The position numbers and the translations under genes were made by a program. A DNA stretch of 64,000 nucleotides from Nemesobacter sp965204665 (lineage in GTDB: Bacteria; Desulfobacterota_D; UBA1144; Nemesobacterales; Nemesobacteraceae), in contig OZ242002.1 of the NCBI GenBank assembly GCA_965204665.1, positions 1,178,001 through 1,242,000 on the forward strand, given 5' to 3'. This document shows positions 41,857-52,156 of the stretch, piece by piece. The notes under the pieces are model-generated. The model had not been told where the DNA came from, did not search any database, and saw only the letters and a program-made list of their open reading frames with translations. Each line of letters begins with the position of its first letter. Position 1 is the stretch's first letter.

Positions 41857-43593
41857 TTACTGGACAGGTTTGAGTTTGACCCCCAGTAATTCGAAAGCTT
41901 TCTGCTGCAGCTCGGTGGGTTGAGTCATGATTTCAAACGGCTCGGCATTGTCCGACGGCGCCACCACTTTATTCCTGCAGATAGTGGCCAGGTCATCAAG
42001 CAGTGTGCGGAAACTGTGCACAGGTTCTCCTGAAGTTGCGCGTCTGCTCCGGGCTTTGTTTCGGGCTGAAGACGAAACCTCCGCACGCTCCACTACCGAT
42101 GACCGCTCTCTCTGTGCTTCTTCAGGGTTCTCGTCGTCAAACAGCAGCGGTCTGAGACTCCGGCGCATGTGCCACTCAACGTAATAGGCCAGCATGCACA
42201 ACAATACGTGTGCACGCACCCGGTCTGCTCTGTAGTGATAGACAGGTCTAACCTTCAGATCCACAGTCTTGAAACTGCGGAATGCACGCTCCACCGCGCT
42301 CAGACTCTTATAGGCCCGCACAGTCTGCTCGGCATCAAGTTCATCTGCAGGCACGCCGGTGCGCACTATGTATATACCGTCAAGAGCTGATTCAGCCGCT
42401 ATGGAATCGCTTTTACGCCGATATTCAAATGTATTGTCCGTGATCTTCAGTTCAAAGTGCTTGCCCATCTTATATCTGCCGATCACCTTTCCCACCCGAA
42501 GCGCAATCTTTTCCCTGCCTTCGAGTCTGCGCTTGTCCCGCCTGGTCGCATCAACAATGGAATCAAGCGCCTCTTCGGTGGATTTCAATAAATCCTCACG
42601 TCTACGCTTCCGCCTGAACGCCAACTGTTTGTTGCGACACACCACCAGACGTTCCCCGGGATAGTCATCGCTTCTGATCTCGGCCAGGTCGGTATCATCG
42701 AACAACGAAAGTTGTACAGCACCGGATACGACCAGACTGCTGACGGCCGTTGTACGCAGCGCACTTATCCAGTCCAACCCCGCAGGCTCCACCTCATCAC
42801 GGATGCGTGCCTCGGTCAGCATGCCTCTGTCACCGACAAGTACAATACGGGACAGCCCGAAGCGATTACGTATCTTGTCGATCTGTACACTCAACGTCCC
42901 GGGGTCGGCGGTGTTTCCTTCGAAGACTTCCACGGCAACAGGACATCCCTCATCACTGCACAGCAGGCCGAATACTATCTGCATCTTCCCTTTCCTGCCG
43001 TCTCTCGAGTATCCGAACTGCGCAAGAGAACAGCACTTTCCTTCAAGGTATGCGGATGTGAGATCGTAGAGTACCAGCGCTCCGTCCCGCAGATGACGTT
43101 CAGCCAGGCGCCGTTCAATGGTGTTCTGACGCTGCAGCAACCAGTCCACAGCATCGTAGAGACCGTCTTTGTCCGCACCTTCTATGTCCAGCATCTCGGC
43201 AAGAGAACTGTTTGCGGTGTCGGAGGCCAATCCTCGTGCAGCGGCCAGCTTTGAGCCCGGAAAGAGTATGCGGGCGACTATGAGGGCGACAGCGAGTTCA
43301 CGTCGGGCGGAAGCGGAAGAGCCGATTATGCGGTCAAGTTTCAGTTTACGTAATGTTCCGAGAACAGCTGCGACATGTCCGTGCGGAAGAGACCGGATTA
43401 TATCGAAGACTTCGCAGGGGTCGGAGACAGCACGACCGCCTTTGAGCAGCACGCGCAGTCCTTCAATCACTTCAGGCGGCAGTTTGGACAGGTTGGCGAG
43501 TGTGCGTTTGTGAGCTCTTCCGTCTTTCCAATACGATTCCCGCAGCAGGATGGCGGGGGGAGAGTTTCTGTTCGGTACGCTTTCTATGTACAT
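41857..43593 (-). CDS. IS1634-like transposase, intact copy
   Basis: A DDE-type transposase of 578 residues starting MYIESVPNRNSPP. Recognisable parts are LVLYDLTSAYLEGKCC near 180 (first Asp), YSRDGRKGKMQIVFGLL, RIVLVGDRGMLTEARIRDEV near 270 (second Asp) and, late, YKSLSAVERAFRSFKTVDLKVRP with the catalytic Glu. The C-terminal extension is Glu/Arg/Ser-rich. I chose the ATG at 43593 because the matching second copy aligns from this Met. A full-consensus promoter ends seven bases before this ATG, so the mRNA may be leaderless. The neighbouring island's right repeat lies 28 bases beyond its stop codon. The IS ends were not found. Confidence 0.9.
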   Translation of the reverse strand: MYIESVPNRNSPPAILLRESYWKDGRAHKRTLANLSKLPPEVIEGLRVLLKGGRAVSDPCEVFDIIRSLPHGHVAAVLGTLRKLKLDRIIGSSASARRELAVALIVARILFPGSKLAAARGLASDTANSSLAEMLDIEGADKDGLYDAVDWLLQRQNTIERRLAERHLRDGALVLYDLTSAYLEGKCCSLAQFGYSRDGRKGKMQIVFGLLCSDEGCPVAVEVFEGNTADPGTLSVQIDKIRNRFGLSRIVLVGDRGMLTEARIRDEVEPAGLDWISALRTTAVSSLVVSGAVQLSLFDDTDLAEIRSDDYPGERLVVCRNKQLAFRRKRRREDLLKSTEEALDSIVDATRRDKRRLEGREKIALRVGKVIGRYKMGKHFELKITDNTFEYRRKSDSIAAESALDGIYIVRTGVPADELDAEQTVRAYKSLSAVERAFRSFKTVDLKVRPVYHYRADRVRAHVLLCMLAYYVEWHMRRSLRPLLFDDENPEEAQRERSSVVERAEVSSSARNKARSRRATSGEPVHSFRTLLDDLATICRNKVVAPSDNAEPFEIMTQPTELQQKAFELLGVKLKPVQ

Positions 43594-43600
43594 GATTAGG

Positions 43601-43629
43601 ATTATAAACTGATAAATAAGTGATGTCAA
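43601..43629 (-). promoter_or_regulatory. Consensus promoter of the transposase gene
   Basis: On the minus strand, TTGACA (43629-43624), 17 bases, TATAAT (43606-43601): a perfect sigma-70 match. The start codon follows after seven bases. Confidence 0.7.
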
Positions 43630-43816
43630 GCAAGAAATAACAGAAACATTATACTATACATGGACAGGCCGTCAGCTGAAAAACAGGTAAAAATGAAGTG
43701 TTATGAGCAGGTTATGTTAAAAACAGGAGAATTTTTCCCGCAAGTTCAGCTAAAACTTCGGTAAAATCAGGCTGAATTCGCTTTTCTTCCTGCCGCTGCA
43801 CGGCCTCCGAGTCTTC

Positions 43817-46102
43817 CTACTTCTTTTTCTTTCCGCCTTTGGCCCGGTTTTTCTTAGTGATAAGTTTTTTCAGTTCCGTGCGGTCAGGACTCAGAAGTTC
43901 TTCTACGTATTTGGTGTTCACCTGAGTCACTATTATATGACCGACTTCGGTGTTTACCGACTCGTAAATTCCAAGTCTCTTCATTCCCTCGGTCTGCATC
44001 ATGTTGTCATCCGTCGGACTCACATAGTGCACGAAGTCCGTCTTATAACGATGAATGAGGAACAGATGAAGCAGCGTCGCAAGACGTTTCTGGCGAAGAT
44101 TGGGATCAAAGTTGTTTTCATCCCTGACGGTGAGGATTTTCTTTCCTTTTCTGTCCTGAAGCACCTCGAATATGACGTCCGCCACTTTTTCGCCGCTACC
44201 GTTAATGATATTGAGTTCAAGAACGAAAGTTCCCACCGTATGGGGTTTGAGTTCTACGGAGAAACTGTCTTCCATTTTGTAATGCAGAGCCCAGATATTA
44301 AGCCAGTCCTCAAGCAGCTTTATGGAGACTTCCGTCTGCACGAGATGCTGGAACTGGGTAGAACCTTTGCCCATGGCCTTGGTGGTGGCGGTCCTTCCTG
44401 AACTCGCGACGAGAGCTCCGTCCATACGCGGTCCGCCGACATGGGTCTGCGGAGTTTTATAGGGAGAGTCTATTAGTCTCAGTCTTCTCTGTACTCGAGC
44501 AAGCGCCAGCATTCCATCTTCCTGTAGGGCCGCCGAGAACTCTTCCGATGCCATACCGTCGATCTGGTGGCCTCCGTAAGTTATGAAGTCGAACACGAAT
44601 CCGAGTTTTCCTATTTCCTCCGGGAATTTCCTCATCTCCTCGTCAGTCATCCCGGTCGTGTCCCAGTTGAATGAAGGAGACAGGTTGTAGGCCAGCATCT
44701 TGGTGGGATAAACTTCGTGAACGGCTTCAGAAAATCTCCTTGCGTCTTCCAGGTCCGCAGTTTTTGTTTCCATCCACAGCAGGTCGGCAAAAGGAGCCAC
44801 GGCAAGCGACTTCGCTATCGCGTACTCGATTCCGCCCTTAACCTGATAATACCCCTCGGGGGTTCTGGAGACCTCGGCGTCCCAGTAGTAATCAATTCCC
44901 ATGGAGTCGGCTTTCGCCATTGCTTCCTTGGTGGATGCGGTATTGGCGAATTTCTTCCATTCCTGGACGGTCATACCGAGATTTATTCCCTGCTCTGTAT
45001 TGAACTGCATCAGCTTCTCTATGGCTTCACCGAAAGTGGTGAGTCCCGACTCCTCTTCCCATATCTCCACGAACTTGGTGACGATGGAATCAAGGACAGT
45101 TTCGAATTCATGCGTATCCGCGGATTTCATCTTTTCCGCGTTATCTTGAATAAGGGTGCTGATTCCCGTCTGCTCGAGCCACTGCTCGGTTTTGTTGTAG
45201 GTATTCCTGTCTATCTTGTACAACTTGTGTCCGTTTATATCCTTGACGCCGCTTTCATGAATCTTTTTGAGGATCGTAAGATAGCAGTTCTTATAAGTGG
45301 GAGTATCCGGTTTTGTAACTCCGAGAATAAACGGCTGATCCCGCTCGTCTCCGTTTCCGTCAAGGAGAGTTGCCGCTTCCGCATCGGTTCTCGAAACTAT
45401 GATTCCCGGCACTTCCATTATGTCGAGTTGAAATCTTGCGGCATTCAACCTTTTTATCTGCTCATCTGAAGGCACAAGCACCTTGCCTCCCTGGTGTCCG
45501 CATTTCTTGGTTCCCGGTTTCTGGTCCTCGATGTGGTATCCGGTCACTCCGACTTCTACGAACCTTCGTATCAGATTCCTTACGTGGGCATCTCCTCCGT
45601 GGCCCGTGTCGGCATCGGCTATTATGAAAGGGCTGTAGTCAATTTCGGGAGTCCTGACTCTTTCTTTTTCAGTCATTCTTGAACGATTGTATTTCTGGTT
45701 CTTGTCGGCCGAGAGAAGGGCTCTTACTATCGGAGCCGCTTCATCGGGTACTTGGCTCAGAGGATAACTTGCGAGATCCGCCCCCTGGTCTTCACCTATG
45801 GAGCCCTTGGCCGATGTTGCCCATCCGCCCAGATAGATGCCTTCTATACCCTTTCTTTTCATCATTACGGCCTGGCTGGGAGAATAAGGGCCGAAAGAGG
45901 TTATCTGCTTTTTCTGTTCAAAAAGTTCGCGAAGCCTCTTGTAGAATGCCTCCGCCGCATTTTTCGCGATTGAATAATCGTTTTTTATGGTACCTCTCTG
46001 CTCCACCACCTGACGTGCGGAATAAAGACGGATTATTTCCTTAAAACGGGTGCTTGAGAAGTACTTCTTGGTCTTCCTTATCTCGGCTTCAAAATGACTC
46101 AT
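43817..46102 (-). CDS. aceA: Isocitrate lyase, long form
   Basis: The 761-residue enzyme splits isocitrate into glyoxylate and succinate, the first step of the glyoxylate shunt. The catalytic loop KKCGHQGGK lies near 197-205, preceded by DADTGHGG near 168 and SRTDAEAATLLDG. It belongs to the large isocitrate-lyase type with an inserted middle and an extended C-terminus, not the 430-residue form of E. coli. The tail is Lys-rich (KNRAKGGKKKK). It is 45 bases downstream of the malate synthase gene on the same strand, so the two shunt enzymes form an operon, allowing growth on acetate or fatty acids. Confidence 0.93.
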   Translation of the reverse strand: MSHFEAEIRKTKKYFSSTRFKEIIRLYSARQVVEQRGTIKNDYSIAKNAAEAFYKRLRELFEQKKQITSFGPYSPSQAVMMKRKGIEGIYLGGWATSAKGSIGEDQGADLASYPLSQVPDEAAPIVRALLSADKNQKYNRSRMTEKERVRTPEIDYSPFIIADADTGHGGDAHVRNLIRRFVEVGVTGYHIEDQKPGTKKCGHQGGKVLVPSDEQIKRLNAARFQLDIMEVPGIIVSRTDAEAATLLDGNGDERDQPFILGVTKPDTPTYKNCYLTILKKIHESGVKDINGHKLYKIDRNTYNKTEQWLEQTGISTLIQDNAEKMKSADTHEFETVLDSIVTKFVEIWEEESGLTTFGEAIEKLMQFNTEQGINLGMTVQEWKKFANTASTKEAMAKADSMGIDYYWDAEVSRTPEGYYQVKGGIEYAIAKSLAVAPFADLLWMETKTADLEDARRFSEAVHEVYPTKMLAYNLSPSFNWDTTGMTDEEMRKFPEEIGKLGFVFDFITYGGHQIDGMASEEFSAALQEDGMLALARVQRRLRLIDSPYKTPQTHVGGPRMDGALVASSGRTATTKAMGKGSTQFQHLVQTEVSIKLLEDWLNIWALHYKMEDSFSVELKPHTVGTFVLELNIINGSGEKVADVIFEVLQDRKGKKILTVRDENNFDPNLRQKRLATLLHLFLIHRYKTDFVHYVSPTDDNMMQTEGMKRLGIYESVNTEVGHIIVTQVNTKYVEELLSPDRTELKKLITKKNRAKGGKKKK

Positions 46103-46147
46103 AACTGCATTCTCCTGAAAAAATGGTTTTTTGCAGAACCCGGATTG

Positions 46148-48037
46148 TCAGATAACGAAATCCAGATTCTCCGTGATTCTTCTGGTTTTGTTTGAAAATT
46201 CCGACATGTAGAGATCTATTCTCTCTGCCGCCGTGTCGATGTCATGATTGTTGAGATTTATGTTGAGAAGGTCTATGTACCAAGGAACCTTCACATAATC
46301 AAGAACATATCTTCTCACTATATCTCTTGCGATCGGGAGAGTTGTGGGCTTCGATATGTCGTGAACATCCTTGTCTTTCGCGTTCTGGAGTTTCCCGTAT
46401 TCCTCCTCGAGCAGTCTCTCAAAGACCTCCTCGGTGAAGACATCTCCCGCTTTGAGTCCGGTCTCAGGATCATCTTCGGTCAGTTTCGCTCCTTTGTGTA
46501 CCCATTCCCAGAGTATGCTCAGCCTTATTTCTCCGGTTGCGGCGTCTTCCATAAGATAGAGGATATCATCGTTTCCGAAGAAGTCCGCGGGTTTGAGCGC
46601 CGCCGCCTGAAATCCCTGGCCGAACGCGTTTCCGTACTGAAGTCCTACGCTCAGAAGGTTTCTCGCCCCTCTGATAGTCCTGGGCGCGGGTTCAAGAAGA
46701 ATGAGGCCGTCCGAGTCTTCTTCAGTGTAGGTGAGAGGAGGAAACTTCCTTCCCATCTGGTTTTCCTTTCCCGCTTTTTCCCATACGGGCCTTATTATGT
46801 GCACCATTTTCCAATGAGCGACCCATTTTCCGCTTGCCCCCTCCTGTTGTTCGCGCACGGCGCCGGCGTATGCCTTCTTCATACTGCTTTCGACCCCTTC
46901 TTTTGACCCGACGGGAATATTGGGCTCCATCCCTCCCTGCCAGAGCGCGAAATGTCCGTTTATATCCGGAGTGTTGACAGCTCTTCTCACCCTGTCTTCA
47001 TAGTTTCTCATGTAGCCGTAGGTCATTGTAATCGATTCTATGTTGGGATTGACAAACTCCCCATCCCACGCCATGGCGTCGGAGACGCTGTTTATATAAT
47101 CCCATCTGCCCGTGTTGAATCCGACGAAATGTTTTCCCAGAGCCGCCCTTATCTCCATGAGTTGAAAGGTTTCCTCAAGTTGCTCTATCAGCACATACAC
47201 TTTTATCGACCCTTCCTCGATTCCGAGATGGTTTTCCAGAGCGCAGAGCAGTTTATTCCAAAAAGCCGCTTCCTCGGCAGTCTGGATTTTCGGAAGGTAG
47301 AGAACCGACGAGGAATTTCTTTCGGCAAGCTCTTTATAGTTGTTCACCACATACAGAGTTATATCCGCTATGGAAGCCGACAGGGCGACTCCGGTCTCAT
47401 CCCGTATATGACGGTCGTCGAGGTGAAGACCTCTGGCCCTGAAAATCACGGTGGTGAAATCAAGCTGCTTTTTCCAGTCAATGATTACATCATGCCCGAA
47501 AAAGTCCCTGCTCCATCTGTTCATCTCTGCTGCGACTCCTTCCGCGGTTCTTAAAAACACCCCGTCTCTTGCGATCGCGAGCTTGAGATTACGCTGGTTG
47601 TCAAGCGACATCGTCGAGATCTGCCCCAACGCGTCTTCTCCGTCGAACATCCACCCGTCAGCACCGGAAAGAAGGGCGTATGCGACGTTTCTTATGCTTT
47701 TTTCAATCGGAGAATTCGGCTTTGCCGCCGGACCCGTGCCCTGTATCCACTGTCTCTGCAGGTCGTGGGGAATTATTCCGCCCTCGAATTTTCCGTCTCT
47801 TGCGTCTTGAACCTTGATCTGCGTACCCGGTATCACGGAATCCGGGTCAAGAAAAGTAATTCTCTCTTTGTTCTCATATCGGTTTTTTCTTCTCCGTGAC
47901 CTTCTGTCCATGAGCGCTTTCTGTTCTGCGTTGAACCGAGCCATGAATTCAAGCGCCCGCAAAGCCTGTTCCGTGTATACGTCCCCGTAGGACTGACCGA
48001 TGTTGTCTCTTATGTGAAGTGAAGTGTTCATATTCAA
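46148..48037 (-). CDS. aceB: Malate synthase
   Basis: The 629-residue protein condenses glyoxylate with acetyl-CoA to malate, the second shunt step. Family segments are DGWMFDGEDALGQ near 135, VIFRARGLHLDDRH near 200, LYLPKIQTAEEAAFW near 245, the LIEQLEETFQLMEI block with an active-site Glu, and NTGRWDYINSVSD near 310. It is longer than the A form of about 530 residues, with an extended C-terminus. It is the first gene of the pair with aceA. Confidence 0.92.
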   Translation of the reverse strand: MNMNTSLHIRDNIGQSYGDVYTEQALRALEFMARFNAEQKALMDRRSRRRKNRYENKERITFLDPDSVIPGTQIKVQDARDGKFEGGIIPHDLQRQWIQGTGPAAKPNSPIEKSIRNVAYALLSGADGWMFDGEDALGQISTMSLDNQRNLKLAIARDGVFLRTAEGVAAEMNRWSRDFFGHDVIIDWKKQLDFTTVIFRARGLHLDDRHIRDETGVALSASIADITLYVVNNYKELAERNSSSVLYLPKIQTAEEAAFWNKLLCALENHLGIEEGSIKVYVLIEQLEETFQLMEIRAALGKHFVGFNTGRWDYINSVSDAMAWDGEFVNPNIESITMTYGYMRNYEDRVRRAVNTPDINGHFALWQGGMEPNIPVGSKEGVESSMKKAYAGAVREQQEGASGKWVAHWKMVHIIRPVWEKAGKENQMGRKFPPLTYTEEDSDGLILLEPAPRTIRGARNLLSVGLQYGNAFGQGFQAAALKPADFFGNDDILYLMEDAATGEIRLSILWEWVHKGAKLTEDDPETGLKAGDVFTEEVFERLLEEEYGKLQNAKDKDVHDISKPTTLPIARDIVRRYVLDYVKVPWYIDLLNINLNNHDIDTAAERIDLYMSEFSNKTRRITENLDFVI

Positions 48038-48230
48038 TGCGCTCCCGAAAAATCTCTTGAGATTAAGGAAAAAACCTTTAAGATAAAGTAAAATTCTTAT
48101 TAAATCAAATGTATGAGACGGGCATACCCGACACGAAAGAAGTGAAGACGGTTATTTGTTTCGAGTAGTGATTGTCCGTACGATTGAAATTTCTGTTTTC
48201 TTCGACTGCGGGCAGTCCTGGAATTCGAAG

Positions 48231-48305
48231 GTGGGTGTAGCTCAGCCCGGTTAGAGCACTTGGTTGTGGCCCAAGAGGTCGCCGGTTCAAATCCGGTCAT
48301 CCACC
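48231..48305 (+). tRNA. tRNA-His (anticodon GTG)
   Basis: Acceptor GTGGGTG/CATCCAC with discriminator C, anticodon loop TTGTGGC, T-arm CGGTTCAAATCCG. The G at 48230 supplies the extra 5' G of tRNA-His. CCA is not encoded. ychF starts 33 bases later. Confidence 0.95.
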
Positions 48306-48337
48306 CTGTTTTACAATCTTTTCATCGGAATCTAAAT

Positions 48338-49432
48338 ATGGGACTCAGGTGCGGAATAGTAGGACTCCCTAATGTCGGCAAGTCCACCCTTTTTAACGCT
48401 CTCACCGATGCGCAGGCGGCTGCTTCCAATTTTCCTTTCTGCACTATAGATCCCAACATAGGAGTTGTGGGGGTTCCCGACCCGAGGCTTTCTGTTCTCT
48501 CAAGCATTGTGAATCCGGAAAAAACCACTCCGACAAGCATAGAGATAGTTGATATTGCAGGTCTGGTAAAGGGTGCTTCCGAGGGAAAAGGAAGAGGAAA
48601 CGCTTTTTTATCGCATATAAGGGATGTGGACCTGATACTGCATGTGGTGAGATGCTTTGAAGATGAAAACGTCGTCCATGTTGAGACCGGAGTGGACTCA
48701 CTTCGCGACATTCGGATGATAGAGGATGAACTTATTCTGAAGGATATCGAAACTGTCGAAAAAAAAGAACAAAGAACCGCCAGCAGGGCCAAAAGCGGAG
48801 ACAGGGAAACTCTCAAAATTTATGATGTCGTAAAAGACCTGCGGGAGTTTCTCGAGTCCGGCCGTCGCGCAAGGGATTTTCCCGAAGTTCATTCGTCTGC
48901 TGTGGAAGAACTTTTTCTTCTGAGCTCAAAACCCGTCATATACGTGTGTAATGTCGCGGAGCAGGACCTGGCTGAAACGGGGTCGAACGCTCAGGTGGAA
49001 CAGGTAAGAGATCATGCGGCGGCATCAGGTGATGATCTGATAGTGGTTTCCGCGAAGATAGAGTCGGAAATATCGGAACTTGAGGGAGAGGAGAAAGAAG
49101 GTTTTCTCAGGGATCTGGGGCTCAGCGCTTCCGGCCTTGACAGACTTGTCAACTGCGCATACTCGAACCTCGGGCTCATCACGTATTTCACAGCCGGACC
49201 CAAGGATGTGCGTGCGTGGACGATACGGCGGGGGACGCTTGCGCCGCAGGCGGCGGGAGTGATTCACACTGATTTCGAGAGGGGCTTCATCAGGGCCGAG
49301 ACCATATCCTACGAAGATTACGTCAGAGAAGGCTCGGAACATCTTGCCAGGGAAGCGGGAAAGATGAGGCTTGAGGGAAAGGAGTACCGGGTTTCTGACG
49401 GCGATGTCATGTTTTTCAGGTTCAATGTCTGA
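48338..49432 (+). CDS. ychF: Redox-responsive ATPase/GTPase YchF
   Basis: A 364-residue Obg-family P-loop protein starting MGLRCGIVGLPNVGKSTLFN. NFPFCTIDPN is switch I, DIAGLVKGASEGKGRGN is the G3 motif, and the altered G4 is NVAEQ-like (YVCNVAEQD near 215). The C-terminal TGS domain (GPKDVRAWTIRRGTLAPQAAG, then HTDFERGFIRAE) completes the family layout. YchF binds ribosomes and ATP. I start at 48338, the conserved Met; an upstream frame would run through the tRNA. Confidence 0.96.
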   Translation: MGLRCGIVGLPNVGKSTLFNALTDAQAAASNFPFCTIDPNIGVVGVPDPRLSVLSSIVNPEKTTPTSIEIVDIAGLVKGASEGKGRGNAFLSHIRDVDLILHVVRCFEDENVVHVETGVDSLRDIRMIEDELILKDIETVEKKEQRTASRAKSGDRETLKIYDVVKDLREFLESGRRARDFPEVHSSAVEELFLLSSKPVIYVCNVAEQDLAETGSNAQVEQVRDHAAASGDDLIVVSAKIESEISELEGEEKEGFLRDLGLSASGLDRLVNCAYSNLGLITYFTAGPKDVRAWTIRRGTLAPQAAGVIHTDFERGFIRAETISYEDYVREGSEHLAREAGKMRLEGKEYRVSDGDVMFFRFNV

Positions 49433-49496
49433 TTCACCTGCGCTTGGTGCAGTTTTACCGGGTATCTTTCCGCGCGGGTAGAATTCTTGTTTCGCT

Positions 49497-50612
49497 ATGG
49501 GTTATAAATCTCTTATAAGACCTGTTTTCAACCGTCTTGATTCCGAAACATGGCACAACAACGTAAAAGAACTTATGCATCTTTGCGAGTTCTCCAGCAC
49601 GACACTGAAATTACTTGAGTTTGTTTCGAGCGGTGGAAGCAGGGTCAGAGATTCGAGACTCTCCGTCAGCATTGCCGGCATGGATTTTGAAAATCCTCTT
49701 GTTGTGGGAGCGGGATGGGATAAGAATGCAAGGTCGGTAAAAGCGCTTTACTCTCTGGGTTTTGCCGGAGTTGAAGTAGGCTCGGTTGTTCCAAGGCCGC
49801 AGAAGGGGAATCCCCGTCCGAGGCAGTTCATGATAACCCCCGATGTGTGCGTGAATTCCCTCGGGTTTAACAGTCAGGGGATGGATGCCGTGTTTGAAAA
49901 CCTGAAAGGGTACGGGGTGCTGGATTTTCCCGTCGGGGTGAATCTGGGTATAAACTCGGATACGAAACATGAAGATGCCCCTGGTTCCTACGCGGCGGTC
50001 TGCGGGAAATTTCGCGACATCGCTTCCTATTTTGCAGTCAATGTAAGTTCTCCCAACACTAAAGGGTTGAGAAAACTACAGAACAGAGGCCGACTTGAAG
50101 ACATAATACAGGCCGTGACGGAAACTGTCCGTGATTCTTCGGGTAACTCTCGGCCGCTGTTTGTAAAGATATCGCCCGATCTTTCCGGAGAAGCATTGGA
50201 TGATGTTTTAAGAGTGGTTGTCGATTTCAGAATTTCAGGGGTAATCGCGACCAATACCAGCAATAATCCCTGTCTGAAGAGAAAATACGGAAAAAAATGG
50301 GGTTCCACTCCCGGCGGAATCAGTGGAAACGATTTTGAATACGCATCGCTTTCAACTTCGGTCGTTTCTCATATCTACCGCAGTACCGGAGGTCTGGTCG
50401 ACATAATGGGGTCGGGAGGGATATGCGACGCTGCATCCGCTCTCGAAAAATTGCGGGCGGGGGCGAAGGTTCTTCAGGTGGTCACGGGTCTTCGCGGTGA
50501 GGGTCTTTCAGTAGCAAACTCCATAAACAGAGGACTTCTGCGGTTCATGGATAGAAACGGAATCGGAAATGTAAAAGATATTATCGGAGTAGGCGAGGGG
50601 GAATTAATATGA
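49497..50612 (+). CDS. pyrD: Dihydroorotate dehydrogenase (quinone), class 2
   Basis: The 371-residue protein oxidises dihydroorotate to orotate, passing electrons to membrane quinone. Class 2 features are an N-terminal membrane-associating helix region, VVGAGWDKNA near 70, NSLGFNSQGM and the catalytic-base segment FAVNVSSPNTKGLR near 180. Near the end come GLVDIMGSGGI and ATNTS for FMN binding. It agrees with the menaquinone pathway encoded 5 kb away. Confidence 0.95.
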   Translation: MGYKSLIRPVFNRLDSETWHNNVKELMHLCEFSSTTLKLLEFVSSGGSRVRDSRLSVSIAGMDFENPLVVGAGWDKNARSVKALYSLGFAGVEVGSVVPRPQKGNPRPRQFMITPDVCVNSLGFNSQGMDAVFENLKGYGVLDFPVGVNLGINSDTKHEDAPGSYAAVCGKFRDIASYFAVNVSSPNTKGLRKLQNRGRLEDIIQAVTETVRDSSGNSRPLFVKISPDLSGEALDDVLRVVVDFRISGVIATNTSNNPCLKRKYGKKWGSTPGGISGNDFEYASLSTSVVSHIYRSTGGLVDIMGSGGICDAASALEKLRAGAKVLQVVTGLRGEGLSVANSINRGLLRFMDRNGIGNVKDIIGVGEGELI

Positions 50613-50916
50613 ATGTTCGGTTTCTGTTCCGCGCACGGTCTTGCGGACCGAATGCTCATGCGGGTGGATAGGCTGGATCCGGATTGACTGGCGTCGTGAA
50701 AAAGTCCCTGCAGGTAGTTCTGCTGATAAAAACACCGCACATTTATTCTACAGAGCAGGTTTCTTGTTGGAAAGACCTGACCCCTTGCATGCAAGTATAA
50801 GTCGGGCGCGCTTTTTTCTTGGTAGATGTTTTTTTTCTAGATTTCATTTTTTGTTTGTTGTAGATTAGTCGAGTGTTTATTAGATTAACCATATACAACC
50901 TGCACGGAGGTGCAAG
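50613..50916. other. Intergenic region after pyrD
   Basis: No gene seen. Short frames (such as MFGFCSAHGLADRML) are interrupted within 25-35 codons. A T-rich, AT-rich stretch lies at 50810-50885, just before the EF-hand gene, and may hold its promoter. Confidence 0.4.
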
Positions 50917-51213
50917 ATGAGAAAAGTATTTTCATTCGGTGTGCTGGCGTTTTTGTTGTTCGGCATGGCGACTTTCGCTACAGCGGAGGGCAAGTATGGG
51001 GGCCACCACGGGAAACATGATAAGATGTTCGAGAAAAAAGATGTGAACTCCGATGGTGTCATCTCCAAGACCGAGTTTGTGACTTATTCGGAGGGAAAAT
51101 TCTCGAAGATGGATGCGGACGGTAACGGCAGCCTCACCGAGGAAGAAGTAAAAAGCTACAAAAAGGAAAAGTACAAGAACAGAAAAAAGTCCGGACAGTG
51201 CGGCGATAACTGA
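50917..51213 (+). CDS. Exported small EF-hand protein
   Basis: A 98-residue protein with a signal peptide (FSFGVLAFLLFGMATFATA) and two EF-hand loops, DVNSDGVISKTE near 43 and DADGNGSLTEEE near 66, followed by a Lys-rich tail. It probably binds calcium in the periplasm. GGAGG lies upstream of the ATG. No partner gene is apparent. Confidence 0.85.
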   Translation: MRKVFSFGVLAFLLFGMATFATAEGKYGGHHGKHDKMFEKKDVNSDGVISKTEFVTYSEGKFSKMDADGNGSLTEEEVKSYKKEKYKNRKKSGQCGDN

Positions 51214-51284
51214 CTTGGCGAGGAACAAAAGTGAAGATAGGGTCTGTTGCGTTTTTCAGCCGCGGATAATTAGGAGAATCTGTA

Positions 51285-52036
51285 TTGACAACTGGGAAAA
51301 GCAGTAGAGAAGGACCTCGAAAAAAGCAGACGGCGAAAAGAAAGCCTGGGAAAAGCACTGCCGCGGGTTCAAGTCCTTCAAAGCCTGACTTCAACCCTGA
51401 TCATGATCTTCAGGACATGATTTCCACGGAATCCATAATATCTCGGATAATGGGGAATTCGAGTTCTGATGGTCAACATTGTTCCGAGTCGGATTCCGTA
51501 AGGCTTTCCCGACTCCGGCAGGCGCAGGGTATCATTTACGACACATGGGAAACCGTCGACAAACAGGAGAAAGTTCATGTGGCTAAAGAAGCACTTGAGA
51601 TTTCAGACCACGGATGCTTGAGGTGAACCCCGGTGATAACCAGGGTATGCGGTTCTGGTTGGTGTCCAGATTGTTCAGTCTTAATGATCTTTCCGGTGTT
51701 GAGAAAGTCCTAGATGCTTACGAGGACCAGCATCTCGGAGATTGGTGCTGGAACAAGGACCTTTTACTTTTCAGAAAAGATGGAGATTCCGCCCGTGACG
51801 TTGAAGCTCTTGACAGAGCAACGAAGGCTAATTCTTTTGTCCCTGAATTCCTGACCGGGGCGATACCTATACCGAATGATCTCGGATATTACACTCCCGG
51901 TTCGGCGGAAGAGGCCGGCATTTATGCTTCTGCCAATTTGGTAAACTGGTCAAGCACGAAAGGTGCTTTATTTTGGATTAGAAATAAAACGAAGGGGATT
52001 ATTTACTTGCGAACTAAGACCCATAGGAAATTTTAA
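51285..52036 (+). pseudogene. TPR/ST7-like protein with an internal deletion and frameshift
   Basis: Two frames make one broken gene. The first, from TTG 51285 with GGAGA upstream, reads to AKEALEISDH and then leaves frame. The second (from about 51614) resumes with LEVNPGDNQGMRFWLVSRLF and ends at 52036, with YEDQHLGDWCWNKDLLLF and PNDLGYYTPGSAEEAG. In the family I recall, about 80 residues of TPR helices lie between these parts, and they are missing here. The residual frames are clearly coding-like. This looks like a recent deletion. Confidence 0.65.
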
Positions 52037-52156
52037 GATATGCTCCAGAAGAGAAAGAGATACCAGGAGAATAGGCTGACCAGGTAGTCGCCGGAGAGTG
52101 TCCGAAAAGAGAGATGAAGAATGGGATGACGATGTCCCGTTCTAAGGGAGGTGGAA

